A DNA stretch of 64,000 nucleotides from Komagataeibacter xylinus (GTDB taxonomy: Bacteria; Pseudomonadota; Alphaproteobacteria; Acetobacterales; Acetobacteraceae): positions 1,612,501 through 1,676,500 of the forward strand of contig NZ_CP041348.1 in the NCBI RefSeq assembly GCF_009834365.1. Direction: 5' to 3'. The translations under genes and the position numbers were made by a program. Every line of letters begins with the position of its first letter. Position 1 is the stretch's first letter. The notes beneath the pieces are model-generated. The model saw only the letters and a list, made by a program, of their open reading frames with translations, was not told the DNA's origin and made no database searches. Below are positions 40,519 through 48,835 of this stretch, one piece after another.

Positions 40519-40548
40519 GGCCAGAGAAGCGGGTTTGGAAATCCAGGA

Positions 40549-40599
40549 ACGCTTCAGAAAAATGCCGCCTTTTTGAAAAAAGGCGGCACCCGGAAACGT
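40549..40599 (-). repeat. Two-hairpin 3' element, copy 5
   Basis: Minus-strand orientation, six bases past the lytic transglycosylase stop. The core is GGTGCCGCCTTTTTT/AAAAAGGCGGCATT. On the minus strand the outer arms are ACGTTTC (40593-40599) and GAAGCGT (40549-40555), which pair with one G-U. The second inner hairpin is absent. Confidence 0.75.
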
Positions 40600-40604
40600 C
40601 TGTT

Positions 40605-42581
40605 TTAGTGGATGGTATGACCCGCCATGGCCATTTCGGCGCCAAAGCCGGGCCATTCATCGCGTGCCATTGTCTCGAGCGAGGGGGTGGCAAGGCCCAT
40701 CCGGTCGGCATAGATCCACAGATAGGTGAAGGCCCGGCGCACATACTCGCGTGTTTCGCCATTGGGCAGGCTCTCGATATAGAGCAGGGGATCTTCATCT
40801 TCATCCATCGTCGCACTGCGGCGCGAGATGACGGATGGACCGGCATTATAGCTGGCCAGCACGCGGATCATGTCGCCACCCGCAGGCACATGCGCCCCGC
40901 CCGTCTGGGCAGAAATCTGGGCAAGGTAAAGCACGAAGCGCTGCCCGATATCGAGGTTGGTGCCGGGATCGTGCAGGTCGGTCGGGCGGCGGATGAAGCG
41001 GTCCCTGTCATGGGCGATGAAACCGGCGGTCAGTGGCATGAGCTGCATCAGCCCGTGTGCCCCGGAGCCGGAAACGATATTGGGGTCGAAATTGGATTCC
41101 AGTCGGGTCAGCGCATAGACGAGTGCCGGGTCCATGCGGAAGCCATGCTCGGGCTGGAGCGGCGGCAGCGGGAAGCGGGCGGCGTGGGTGTTATGCTCGC
41201 TCTCGTTGGTGTCGATCAGCATGAGCATCTGCGATGACAGTTCCTTGAGCCCCATCGCGTCAGCCACCATCTGGGTGGAATGGCACAGGGCGGCATCGTT
41301 CTGGATATCGGGCCACAGCCGCCGCAGCGCGGCCTCCGCCCGTTCGCGCTCGCCCACCTGCATCAGGGCAAACGCCCTGCGCCCGGCAGGGGTGGCGGCA
41401 ACCGCCTCGATATCGATTTCACCCAATACCGGGCTGCCCGCATGAATGGTCTGCTGGGCTGCTGCAAGCGTCATGTCGGCATCGGCGCTGATGGTATCGG
41501 GCGTGCGGGCCGAGCGGCTGGCCTGTGAGGCCCGCAGGCCCAGAATCTGTGAGGCCAGAAGGCCATAGAAGGTATGCGGTGCCGCCGCCGCCCGGTGCAG
41601 CCATGGCTGATAGGCCGCGACATCGCCGGTTGCCTGATGCGCGCGGGCTGCCCAGTAGGCCGCTCCCGCGCGGATGCTGCCCGGTGTCAGGCTGGCGCGA
41701 GATGCGGCCTCGAACAGGGGACGGGCCATGTCGGCGCGCCCCTGCCGCCAGGCGGCAAGACCGGCCACATAGCCTGCAAACCCAAGCCTCTGGCCGGATT
41801 TTTCAAATGCGTCGCGCGCAACCGACATGGCCAGCCGGTTTTCGCCGCTGCTGAACAGCGTCATGGCAATTTCGGCATGCAGATGGGCGGCATACAGGTC
41901 GTTTATGCCCGGCGTCGTGGCAATCAGGTGCAGGGCGCTGCGGGCACCCTTTACGCCCTGGGCGGTACGCTCGCGCACGGCGCGGTCGAGCATGCTGCTG
42001 CGCGTGAACACCCGCAGCGAGGGGTCATCCTCCTCCGGCAGGTGGATGTGCTGCGGCGAGCGGCTGCTGTCCAGCATGTCATGGCTGGGAGCGGGGGGGA
42101 GTGGCCCTCCACGGACCGGCGCGGGCATGGCGGCCAGCATGGAATAGATGGCCGGTGAATCCGCAAGACCCGAGAAGGTGCGCAACCACAGCCGCAACTG
42201 TCCCGCACTGGGGTGGTAGGCCGGGTTGAGGTAGCGGGCTGCCAGGATGTCACCAAGCAGGATGTCATCATGGATAAAAGCGGTCTCGCGGATGGCGGCA
42301 TCGAACTTGCCATCCGCCTGCAGGCGCAGCACCCGGCGGATACGGCTTACATCCTCGGGCGAGAGCGGGCGCGGCATTCCGGCGTTACCGTGCGCGTGGA
42401 GGCGTGGAAGGGCGAGCGCCGTTTCCTCGTTATGGTCGCCATGGCTGGCTGGATCATCGTCCAGTCGGCCTGGCGCCACTGTTTGGGCACGCAACGGCGC
42501 GAACGCCGCTCCTGCCAGAAATGCGGCGCCAGCCAGAAAGGCTGCTACCGCATGATGGGGGGTATTGATTGTCCCTCGCAT
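40605..42581 (-). CDS. Soluble lytic murein transglycosylase (SLT family)
   Basis: A 658-residue exported peptidoglycan lyase. A hydrophobic N-terminus (VAAFLAGAAFLAGAAFAPLRA) acts as signal peptide, a long helical superhelix follows, and the C-terminal lysozyme-like domain has LTRLESNFDPNIVSGSG with the catalytic Glu, GLMQLMPLTAGFIA and ASYNAGPSVISR. It cleaves MurNAc-GlcNAc bonds with 1,6-anhydro ring formation, as in Slt70. The product feeds MurNAc recycling, the pathway of the murU-like gene elsewhere in this window. The start ATG 42581 has a GGGGTATTG-like lead with no perfect ribosome site. Confidence 0.92.
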   Translation of the reverse strand: MRGTINTPHHAVAAFLAGAAFLAGAAFAPLRAQTVAPGRLDDDPASHGDHNEETALALPRLHAHGNAGMPRPLSPEDVSRIRRVLRLQADGKFDAAIRETAFIHDDILLGDILAARYLNPAYHPSAGQLRLWLRTFSGLADSPAIYSMLAAMPAPVRGGPLPPAPSHDMLDSSRSPQHIHLPEEDDPSLRVFTRSSMLDRAVRERTAQGVKGARSALHLIATTPGINDLYAAHLHAEIAMTLFSSGENRLAMSVARDAFEKSGQRLGFAGYVAGLAAWRQGRADMARPLFEAASRASLTPGSIRAGAAYWAARAHQATGDVAAYQPWLHRAAAAPHTFYGLLASQILGLRASQASRSARTPDTISADADMTLAAAQQTIHAGSPVLGEIDIEAVAATPAGRRAFALMQVGERERAEAALRRLWPDIQNDAALCHSTQMVADAMGLKELSSQMLMLIDTNESEHNTHAARFPLPPLQPEHGFRMDPALVYALTRLESNFDPNIVSGSGAHGLMQLMPLTAGFIAHDRDRFIRRPTDLHDPGTNLDIGQRFVLYLAQISAQTGGAHVPAGGDMIRVLASYNAGPSVISRRSATMDEDEDPLLYIESLPNGETREYVRRAFTYLWIYADRMGLATPSLETMARDEWPGFGAEMAMAGHTIH

Positions 42582-42762
42582 GGCGAAGCGGATTTAAGCC
42601 GTGCGTGCAGGGAAAGCAATAGCTAACGCATTTCAGGGCAGTAAATAAGTTTTCAGAACAGAATGAGGGAACTTATGTAAACATCGTAAAGCATGTGCGC
42701 AAATGGCAATGAATAGCTGATCTGCACAGCCTAATATGCCGGAATGATTATGTTAATACCCT

Positions 42763-43617
42763 TTATGATTTCAAGGGCATGTTTCCGATTGTTTCGCGTA
42801 TGAGCAGCATGTCTTTCCATGCATCGCGCCGGGCCGTGGCGCTGGCGCGCAACTGCAGGGGATGGCGCATGGCAAGGGCTGGCAGCGTGGTGGCGGGGGC
42901 GCCCTCGGGGCCGGTGGGCAGGGTGATGTCGCGCCACCGACCGCGCATGCGCGCTGCCGTGGTGTTCTGCCCGGTGATGAGGGAGACGGCGAGGTTGCCA
43001 AGCAGCACCACCCGCTGTGGCCGCGCGAGCACGATGGCGCGCTGGATGAAGGGCAGGCAGATCCGTGCCTCCGCCACCGAAGGCGGCCTGCCGCCGGGTG
43101 GCCGCCATGGAATGATGGGGGCGGCGAGCAGGTCGGCGCGGTCGATGCCGATGCTGGCGAACATGGTCGTAACCAGCGCGCCTCCTTCCCCCGCGAAGGG
43201 GTGACCACTGCGGTCCTCATCCGCGTCCGGTGCTTCGCCGATCAGCATCAGCGCGGCCTGTTCCGAGCCTTCAACGCACACGCTATGGGTGGCGGTGGCC
43301 CGCAGCCCGCATGGTTCGAAGCCGCTTACGGCCGCGCGCAGCGCGGGCAGCGTATCAGCCGCCGCCGCGGCCGCACGGGCGGCTGCTACCGCCTCGTCAA
43401 TCAGCGTGGCGCGCGAAGGGGGTGCTGGCGGTCGGGACCTGCGGGCGGGTTTTGGGTGTCCATTCCCCGCATCTGGCTGTATGGGGAGGGGCTGTGCAGC
43501 AGGGGCAGGGTTGTGCTGTGGCGTGGGAAGGGCGAGCCTGTCATGCGGGTCGGGGTCCAGCGCGTCATCCGCGCCCCACTCCACATAAAGGCGTAACAGG
43601 GACAGGGAATCAGTCAT
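42763..43617 (-). CDS. Uracil-DNA glycosylase-like protein, family 4-type fold, incomplete Fe-S ligands
   Basis: A 284-residue protein. Residues 1-75 are a Pro-rich, low-complexity N-terminus; the glycosylase domain follows. Motif A is LIGEAPDADEDRSGHPFAG, the helix after it ends in PWRPPGGRPPSVAEARICLP, and motif B is MRHPLQLRASATARRD. Family 4 enzymes bind a 4Fe-4S cluster by four Cys. Here only two remain (C103 and C187); the others are Phe100 and Trp171. The cluster is therefore probably absent. The start is taken at ATG 43617, since upstream sequence overlaps the divergent TPR gene region. It may remove uracil from DNA, but activity is not assured. Confidence 0.8.
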   Translation of the reverse strand: MTDSLSLLRLYVEWGADDALDPDPHDRLALPTPQHNPAPAAQPLPIQPDAGNGHPKPARRSRPPAPPSRATLIDEAVAAARAAAAAADTLPALRAAVSGFEPCGLRATATHSVCVEGSEQAALMLIGEAPDADEDRSGHPFAGEGGALVTTMFASIGIDRADLLAAPIIPWRPPGGRPPSVAEARICLPFIQRAIVLARPQRVVLLGNLAVSLITGQNTTAARMRGRWRDITLPTGPEGAPATTLPALAMRHPLQLRASATARRDAWKDMLLIRETIGNMPLKS

Positions 43618-43722
43618 CGGATGGATACACCCCGCACCGGCACGGACCATGCAGCCGCGCGCCGTCCTGCCTCCCCGCTCGGGGTTTGGCAGCAGACGCC
43701 GCACGCGGTAGATTCTGGCGTC

Positions 43723-45552
43723 ATGCTCTTACCTCGTCTGTCACGCATGGTCGTGGCCTCCCTTGTTGTACCGCTCCTTGCCGGGATTCCCAACCGGGAA
43801 ATGCGGGCCGCCCCGCCAGATGACCCCATCATCGAGGCGGGAAAGCAGGATCTGGCCACCAACCTGCTCGTGGGCAACGTGGCGGCAGCCGAGGGCGACA
43901 ATGCCGAGGCCGCGCGGGCCTATGGCGTGGCGGCAGGGCTTGCGCCCACCTTCCGGCTGTTTGGCGAGCGGGCGTTTTTCTACAGCATTCTCGCAGGCAG
44001 CCCGCAGGCCGCCGCCCTTGCCCACGCCCAGCCCCCCGGCGTGATGCCTGAACTGATCATGGGCAATGCCGCAGCCCTTGCAGGGCAGTGGGATGAGGCG
44101 GCGACGCATTACCAGAACGCGCCGGCCGACCAGATCATGGGCCTGCTGCGTCCGCTGCTGCGTGCCTGGGCGCTGCAGGGCGCAGGCAAAACGGATGAGG
44201 CCCTCGCCGCCCTTGCCCCCGCCGAGGTCGATGCCCGGCTGGGAGGCTACTATACCCTGCACTCGGCCCTGATCGCCCAGCTTGGCGGCATGCAGATGCG
44301 TGCTGATACGCTGTTCCGCCAGGCAGCGGACAAGGGCAGTGGCGATCTGTTCACCACGATGGTCATGGCGCGCTGGCTGGTCACACAGGGGCAGGAGGCG
44401 GCAGCGCGCGACCTGATCAACCAGCGCATCGCGGCCATGCCGGTGCTGGAAACGGCGCGTGGCAACATCATGGCCATGCTCCAGCACCCGGTGGTCAGTC
44501 ATGCCACGCAGGGCCTGGCACAGGCATACGGGCTGGTGGCGCTGCTGATCGACCAGCAGCTTTATGCCCATGAGGGTGGGGACGAAGACCACCCGGGCGA
44601 TGCCGCAATGGAAATCGGCACCCTGCGCGGCACCGAGCAGATGATGCTGCGCATGGCGCTCACCCTTGACCCTGCGGATTCGGAGGCGCGGCTGCTGCTC
44701 TCCTCCATGCTGCATGCCCGCAAGCAGGACCGCCAGGCGCGCGCCGCCTTTGATGGCGCCCCGGCCAGCGACCCGCTGCTGTCCGTCTACCGTGCCGAGC
44801 AGGCCGATCTTGACGTGGTGCTCGGCCACAAGGAGCAGGCGGCGCAGGAACTGCGCGACCTGCTGCGCCAGTCCCCCGATGACCGCATGCTGTGGAGCAG
44901 CCTTGGAGATGCCCTGCTCGACCAGCAGAAATGGCCCGAAGCACTTGATGCCTACCAGCATGCCACAGCACTCACCCCCCACCGGCTGGAAGGTGATGAC
45001 TGGCGGCTGCTGTTTGGCCAGGCCATAGCCCAGGAGCGCCAGAACCACTGGCCACAGGCGCGGGTGCTGCTGCAGCACGCTCTCCAGCTTGCGCCCAACG
45101 AGGCGGAACTGCTGAACTACCTTGGCTACTCCATGGTCGAGCACGGCGAGAATCCGGCCCTGGCCGAATCCTACCTGCGCCGCGCGCTGGCACTCGCCCC
45201 TACCGATAACCAGATCCGCGACAGTGTGGGCTGGGTGCTCATGCGCCTGGGCCACGTGGCGGAGGGCCTGCCACTGCTTGAGCAGTCGGTCGAGCAGATG
45301 CCGCAGGATCCCGCCATAAACTACCATCTTGGTGTGGCGTACTGGATGGTGGGCCGCAGGCTGGAGGCGGTCAACGAATGGCAGAACGCCATCCAGTTCC
45401 AGCCCGACCCGATGGACCGCCGCAAGATCATGGCGGCGCTGGACTATGCCCATGCGTGGCAGGCCCACAGGCCGATGGCCCTGCCTGCCGACCTCAAGCC
45501 GGTGGTAACCCCGCCTTCTTCCCCTTCCCAGCCAAATGGAACCCGTCACTGA
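43723..45552 (+). CDS. Exported tetratricopeptide-repeat protein
   Basis: A 609-residue protein with an N-terminal signal peptide (residues 1 to about 30, VVASLVVPLLAG core) and many helical TPR-type units along its length; the clearest are LGDALLDQQKWPEALDAYQH, LNYLGYSMVEHGENPALAES and INYHLGVAYWMVGRRLEAVN in the last third. TPR arrays bind partner proteins. Similar proteins are common in the alphaproteobacterial envelope, with no defined function. The frame is open to 43621, but ATG 43723 places the signal peptide at the N-terminus. Its TGA overlaps the ispE start (TGATG), so the two genes are coupled. Confidence 0.85.
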   Translation: MLLPRLSRMVVASLVVPLLAGIPNREMRAAPPDDPIIEAGKQDLATNLLVGNVAAAEGDNAEAARAYGVAAGLAPTFRLFGERAFFYSILAGSPQAAALAHAQPPGVMPELIMGNAAALAGQWDEAATHYQNAPADQIMGLLRPLLRAWALQGAGKTDEALAALAPAEVDARLGGYYTLHSALIAQLGGMQMRADTLFRQAADKGSGDLFTTMVMARWLVTQGQEAAARDLINQRIAAMPVLETARGNIMAMLQHPVVSHATQGLAQAYGLVALLIDQQLYAHEGGDEDHPGDAAMEIGTLRGTEQMMLRMALTLDPADSEARLLLSSMLHARKQDRQARAAFDGAPASDPLLSVYRAEQADLDVVLGHKEQAAQELRDLLRQSPDDRMLWSSLGDALLDQQKWPEALDAYQHATALTPHRLEGDDWRLLFGQAIAQERQNHWPQARVLLQHALQLAPNEAELLNYLGYSMVEHGENPALAESYLRRALALAPTDNQIRDSVGWVLMRLGHVAEGLPLLEQSVEQMPQDPAINYHLGVAYWMVGRRLEAVNEWQNAIQFQPDPMDRRKIMAALDYAHAWQAHRPMALPADLKPVVTPPSSPSQPNGTRH

Positions 45553-46481
45553 TGTCGTCGCTGCACGAACTGGCGCATGCCAAGATCAACCTGTACCTGC
45601 ATGTCACGGGGCGACGTCAGGCCGATGGTTATCACCTGCTTGACAGCCTTGCCGTATTTGCTGGTGCTGCGGACAGGCTGGACCTGAAAACGGGCAGCGG
45701 GCAGGGCGGCCATGTGGCGCTTGATATCAAGGGCCGGTTTTCTGCCGGGCTGGGCAGCGAGGACTGCGCCGATAACCTGATCGTCCGCGCAGGAACGATC
45801 CTGCGCGAACTGGCAGGCGAGCATGCCTCGCGTGACCTGCCGGATGTAGAGATCACGCTGCACAAGGAACTGCCCGTAGCCTCGGGCATTGGCGGTGGCT
45901 CGGCTGATGCCGCTGCTGCCCTGCGGCTGCTGCTTGGGGTGTGGAAGCTGTCGCTGCCGCCTGCTCGGCTCAATGCGGTGGCCACGCGGCTCGGAGCGGA
46001 CGTGCCGGTCTGCCTTGAGCAGCATGCCGCGCGCATGGAAGGAATCGGCGAGGTGCTCTCACCCGCGCCCCACCTGCCGACCTGTGGCATGATGCTGGTC
46101 AATTGCGGGCAGAGCGTATCCACCCCGCAGGTGTTCAAGGCACGTGCCCCGGTCTTCACCCCCCGCGCCACGCTGCCTGCCGCCTGGGCCACGCTGGCCG
46201 ATATGGTGCGCGACCTCGCTGCCCAGACCAACGATCTGCAGGAGGCCGCCTGCGCCATCTGCCCGGAAATCCTGACCGTGCTTGAAGCCCTGCGCGCAGC
46301 ACCCGGCTGCCGCCTTGCGCGCATGAGTGGCTCGGGGGCTACGTGTTTCGCCCTGTTCGACAGCCCCGAGGTCGCCCGTGCAGCACAGGCCGCCGTGCAG
46401 CAGGCTGGCCCGCACTGGTGGGTATGGGCGGGTGATCTGTGCCGTGCCGAGGCCCATGCAGGGGCATGTGTTTCCGCCTGA
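45552..46481 (+). CDS. ispE: 4-diphosphocytidyl-2-C-methyl-D-erythritol kinase
   Basis: A 309-residue GHMP kinase of the MEP pathway. The N-terminal motif is HAKINLYLHVTGRRQADGYH, the ATP motif is PVASGIGGGSADAAAALRLL and the C-terminal GHMP segment is ARMSGSGATCFALFD. It phosphorylates CDP-methylerythritol. The start is the ATG at 45552, overlapping the TPR gene stop. A fusion frame from 45378 is an artefact. A complete two-hairpin element follows 22 bases after the stop. Together with dxs 8 kb away it supplies isoprenoids for hopanoids and quinones. Confidence 0.95.
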   Translation: MSSLHELAHAKINLYLHVTGRRQADGYHLLDSLAVFAGAADRLDLKTGSGQGGHVALDIKGRFSAGLGSEDCADNLIVRAGTILRELAGEHASRDLPDVEITLHKELPVASGIGGGSADAAAALRLLLGVWKLSLPPARLNAVATRLGADVPVCLEQHAARMEGIGEVLSPAPHLPTCGMMLVNCGQSVSTPQVFKARAPVFTPRATLPAAWATLADMVRDLAAQTNDLQEAACAICPEILTVLEALRAAPGCRLARMSGSGATCFALFDSPEVARAAQAAVQQAGPHWWVWAGDLCRAEAHAGACVSA

Positions 46482-46503
46482 GCGGGAAGGACATTTACGG
46501 ATG

Positions 46504-46581
46504 AAAGTTTCTGGGTGCCGCCTTTTTGAAAAAAGGCGGCGTTCTCTGAAGCTTTTTGAAAAAAGCTTTACCAGAAACTTT
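46504..46581 (+). repeat. Two-hairpin 3' element, copy 6 (complete)
   Basis: Outer stem of 11 perfect pairs: AAAGTTTCTGG (46504-46514) with CCAGAAACTTT (46571-46581). Inside are GCCGCCTTTTT/AAAAAGGCGGC and GAAGCTTTTT/AAAAAGCTTT. Compared with copy 4, TTTCTGG has replaced TTTTTGG and the other arm has changed from CCAAAAA to CCAGAAA, so pairing is kept. It lies between ispE and the convergent SDR gene. Confidence 0.85.
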
Positions 46582-46583
46582 TA

Positions 46584-47570
46584 TCAGTTTTTCCTGCGGC
46601 GCAGGGCCAGCAGCACGATGCCCATCAGCCCCGTTACGGTGGCAAGCTGGGCATGGCGGCTGGTCAGCAGGAACGGCATGGCCTTGCGCGTGACCATGTC
46701 AAACCGGCCATGGGCGGCATAGGCGCCGGGCACGGTTTCATACAGGTCATCAGGCTCATTGCCTGCCACCGGGGTTTTTTCCAGTTGTTTCGCATAGCCC
46801 TTGCCCGACAGCCAGCGGTCCGACAGGCCGGGCAGGAAGGTGGACAGCGCCCAGTTGCGCACGCCCGACAGGCCCACCCAGATATCACGCTCGCGCCCGA
46901 AGGCGGCGCGGCAGATGGCCTCGGCGGCAATTTCAGGCTCGTACACCGGCCCCATCGGCTTGAGGCGTTTGCCGGTGTGGTTGCGTGTCCATGAAAAGCG
47001 CGGCGTGTTGATGGCGGGCAGATGCACCAGCGCGATATGGATGCGGTCGCCATCATGCAGGATTTCGGGGCGGATGCTCTCGGAAAAGGCCCGCACGGCG
47101 GCACGCGCCCCGTTTTCCACCGCCTGCAGCGGCGGCGGGCGCAGGCTGGCCAGCCGGTCAAGGTTGACGATGGTGCCATGGCCCCGGCGGCGCATGCGGG
47201 TCAGGGCCGCGCGGGTGCCGTTGACGGTGCCAAGGTAGGTCACCTCGGTTGCGCGTCGGATCTCATCGGCCTCAAGGGCTGCGACCTGACCGGTCACGGT
47301 GGCCCCGGCGCAGTTGATCCACAGTGTGATGGGGCCGAGCTTTTCTTCTATTTCCTCAGCCGCCTGTTCCACTGCTGCCGCATCGGCCACGTCGGCGCAG
47401 ACGATATGGGTGCGCACGGTGAGTTCACGCAGTTCGGCTGCGGCATCATTGAGCCGGTCGCGGTTGCGGCCAAGCAGGGCGACATCGCACCCGGCCCGGG
47501 CCAGTGTGCGGGCCGTGGCGCGGCCGATTCCCGCGCCCGCTCCGGTAATGACGGCAACCTGCTGCGGCAT
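46584..47570 (-). CDS. Membrane-anchored short-chain dehydrogenase-like protein with degenerate active site
   Basis: A 328-residue SDR-fold protein. The cofactor motif TGAGAGIGRATA and NCAG are intact. The catalytic region reads IVNLDRLASLR and LQAVENGARAAV. By gap-free comparison with active relatives (S...YxxxK), Ser is Arg139, Tyr is Glu152 and Lys is Arg156. The C-terminus has a hydrophobic helix (LATVTGLMGIVLLAL) and an RRRKN end, so it is probably tail-anchored in the inner membrane. It may bind NAD(P) as a sensor or scaffold, without normal dehydrogenase chemistry. The ATG at 47570 begins just before the Rossmann strand; 47585 is also possible. The frame is clean, so it is not a recent pseudogene. 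Confidence 0.85.
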   Translation of the reverse strand: MPQQVAVITGAGAGIGRATARTLARAGCDVALLGRNRDRLNDAAAELRELTVRTHIVCADVADAAAVEQAAEEIEEKLGPITLWINCAGATVTGQVAALEADEIRRATEVTYLGTVNGTRAALTRMRRRGHGTIVNLDRLASLRPPPLQAVENGARAAVRAFSESIRPEILHDGDRIHIALVHLPAINTPRFSWTRNHTGKRLKPMGPVYEPEIAAEAICRAAFGRERDIWVGLSGVRNWALSTFLPGLSDRWLSGKGYAKQLEKTPVAGNEPDDLYETVPGAYAAHGRFDMVTRKAMPFLLTSRHAQLATVTGLMGIVLLALRRRKN

Positions 47571-47696
47571 GAATGATGCTCCCACCCGTTGGTAACAAGA
47601 ACCGCGCGGGCAACGCCGCGCGGGCTGAAAATCATGACCGGCACCCTATCACGGCCTGCGGCGGGCGAACACCATCACGCAGGCAGGGGTGCCCCC

Positions 47697-48275
47697 TCAG
47701 ATGTATTTCAGCGCCACGATGCCGCCCACCAGCACGACAGCGAACAGCCCGGCCACCAGCGGCAGGCGCTGCTCGATAAAGCCCTGGATCGGCGCGCCAT
47801 AGCGGCGCAGCAGGGCCGCAAGCAGGAAGAAGCGCGCGCCGCGTGTTATCGCGCAGGCCAGCAGGAACGGCACTACAGACAGATGCGCCGCACCACTGGC
47901 AATGGTGACGAATTTGAACGGGATGGGCGTCAGCCCCTTGATGAGAATGATCCACACGCCCCATTCACGGAAGCGGTCCTGCAGGGTCTGTAATGTGTGC
48001 TCGGCATGATAGAAATGCACGATTGGCATGGCCGCATATTCCAGCAGGAACGAGCCGATGCACCAGCCCAGCACCGCCCCCGCCACGGAGGCCGCGGTGC
48101 AGACGGCCGCCAGCCGGAAGGCCCGCTCGCGCTGTGTCAGCACCATGGGCAGCAGCATGATGTCAGGCGGCAGCGGAAAGACGCTGGCCTCGGCAAAGGC
48201 GATCACTGCCAGCCAGATGACGGCATGCCGGCTGGCGGCGAGGGCAGTGATGCGGGCATACAGGCGATCAAGCAT
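47697..48275 (-). CDS. DedA/YqaA-family (VTT domain) membrane protein
   Basis: A 192-residue inner-membrane protein. The VTT/SNARE-associated pattern is seen: FAEASVFPLPPDIMLLPMVL near the N-terminus (the E and P residues of the re-entrant loop) and GLTPIPFKFVTIASGAAHLS in the middle (G-x-TPIP-K). DedA-type proteins act in lipid carrier recycling or proton-linked transport and affect envelope stability. About four to five hydrophobic helices are visible. It is a single gene between the SDR-like and OsmC-like genes. Confidence 0.88.
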   Translation of the reverse strand: MLDRLYARITALAASRHAVIWLAVIAFAEASVFPLPPDIMLLPMVLTQRERAFRLAAVCTAASVAGAVLGWCIGSFLLEYAAMPIVHFYHAEHTLQTLQDRFREWGVWIILIKGLTPIPFKFVTIASGAAHLSVVPFLLACAITRGARFFLLAALLRRYGAPIQGFIEQRLPLVAGLFAVVLVGGIVALKYI

Positions 48276-48315
48276 TATCGGGCAATGCCATTAACCGCCT
48301 GCTGCGGGCAAGGAC

Positions 48316-48795
48316 TTATTGCGCGCTGGTCACCCGTGGCTCGCAGCTCACGGGAAAGCGTACAGAGCGCGCGATACAGCTGCGCATGGCGGCATCGTGG
48401 TGCAGGTCAATGACCTGCTGCACGTCATGCGCGGTGGAAAGGGCGGCATGGGGCCGCAGGATGACCTGCGTGAAGGAAAATGACCCGTCCTCGAACTCCT
48501 CCAGAATGCCCTCGGCATGGTCGGCATAGGAAAGAATGCCGATTCCCATCGCCGTGCACAGATGGATGAACCAGAGCTGGTGGTCAGCGCACAGCGCGCC
48601 GAGCAGAAGCTTTTCCGGGTTCCATTTCTGGGAGTCGCCGCGAAAGGCGGGTGAGGCCGAGCCGTCAATGACCGGTCGGCCCGTGCAGTGCAGCTCGTAG
48701 CTGCGTTGATGATGGGCCTGCCGGGAAGCCCCGTCATGTTCGCCGCTTCCGGTCCATAAAAGTGAGACCTGATAACGGTGTGTTCTGTCCGGCAT
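48316..48795 (-). CDS. OsmC-family protein with altered catalytic Cys
   Basis: A 159-residue OsmC/Ohr-fold protein. WNPEKLLLGALCADHQLWFI covers the central helix. Relatives have the peroxidatic Cys at the position of Asp71 (pattern L-S-A-C-H); here the segment is L-C-A-D-H, so a Cys sits two residues earlier (C69). The second conserved Cys (C140 in MRSCIARSVRFP) is kept. OsmC proteins reduce organic hydroperoxides with a Cys pair; this member may use C69 instead or may have lost activity. It lies just downstream of the two-component genes on the same strand (40 bases from the kinase stop). Confidence 0.85.
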   Translation of the reverse strand: MPDRTHRYQVSLLWTGSGEHDGASRQAHHQRSYELHCTGRPVIDGSASPAFRGDSQKWNPEKLLLGALCADHQLWFIHLCTAMGIGILSYADHAEGILEEFEDGSFSFTQVILRPHAALSTAHDVQQVIDLHHDAAMRSCIARSVRFPVSCEPRVTSAQ

Positions 48796-48835
48796 CGAGC
48801 GCTATATCCTGATTTGTCCGTACTGGAATCGGACC

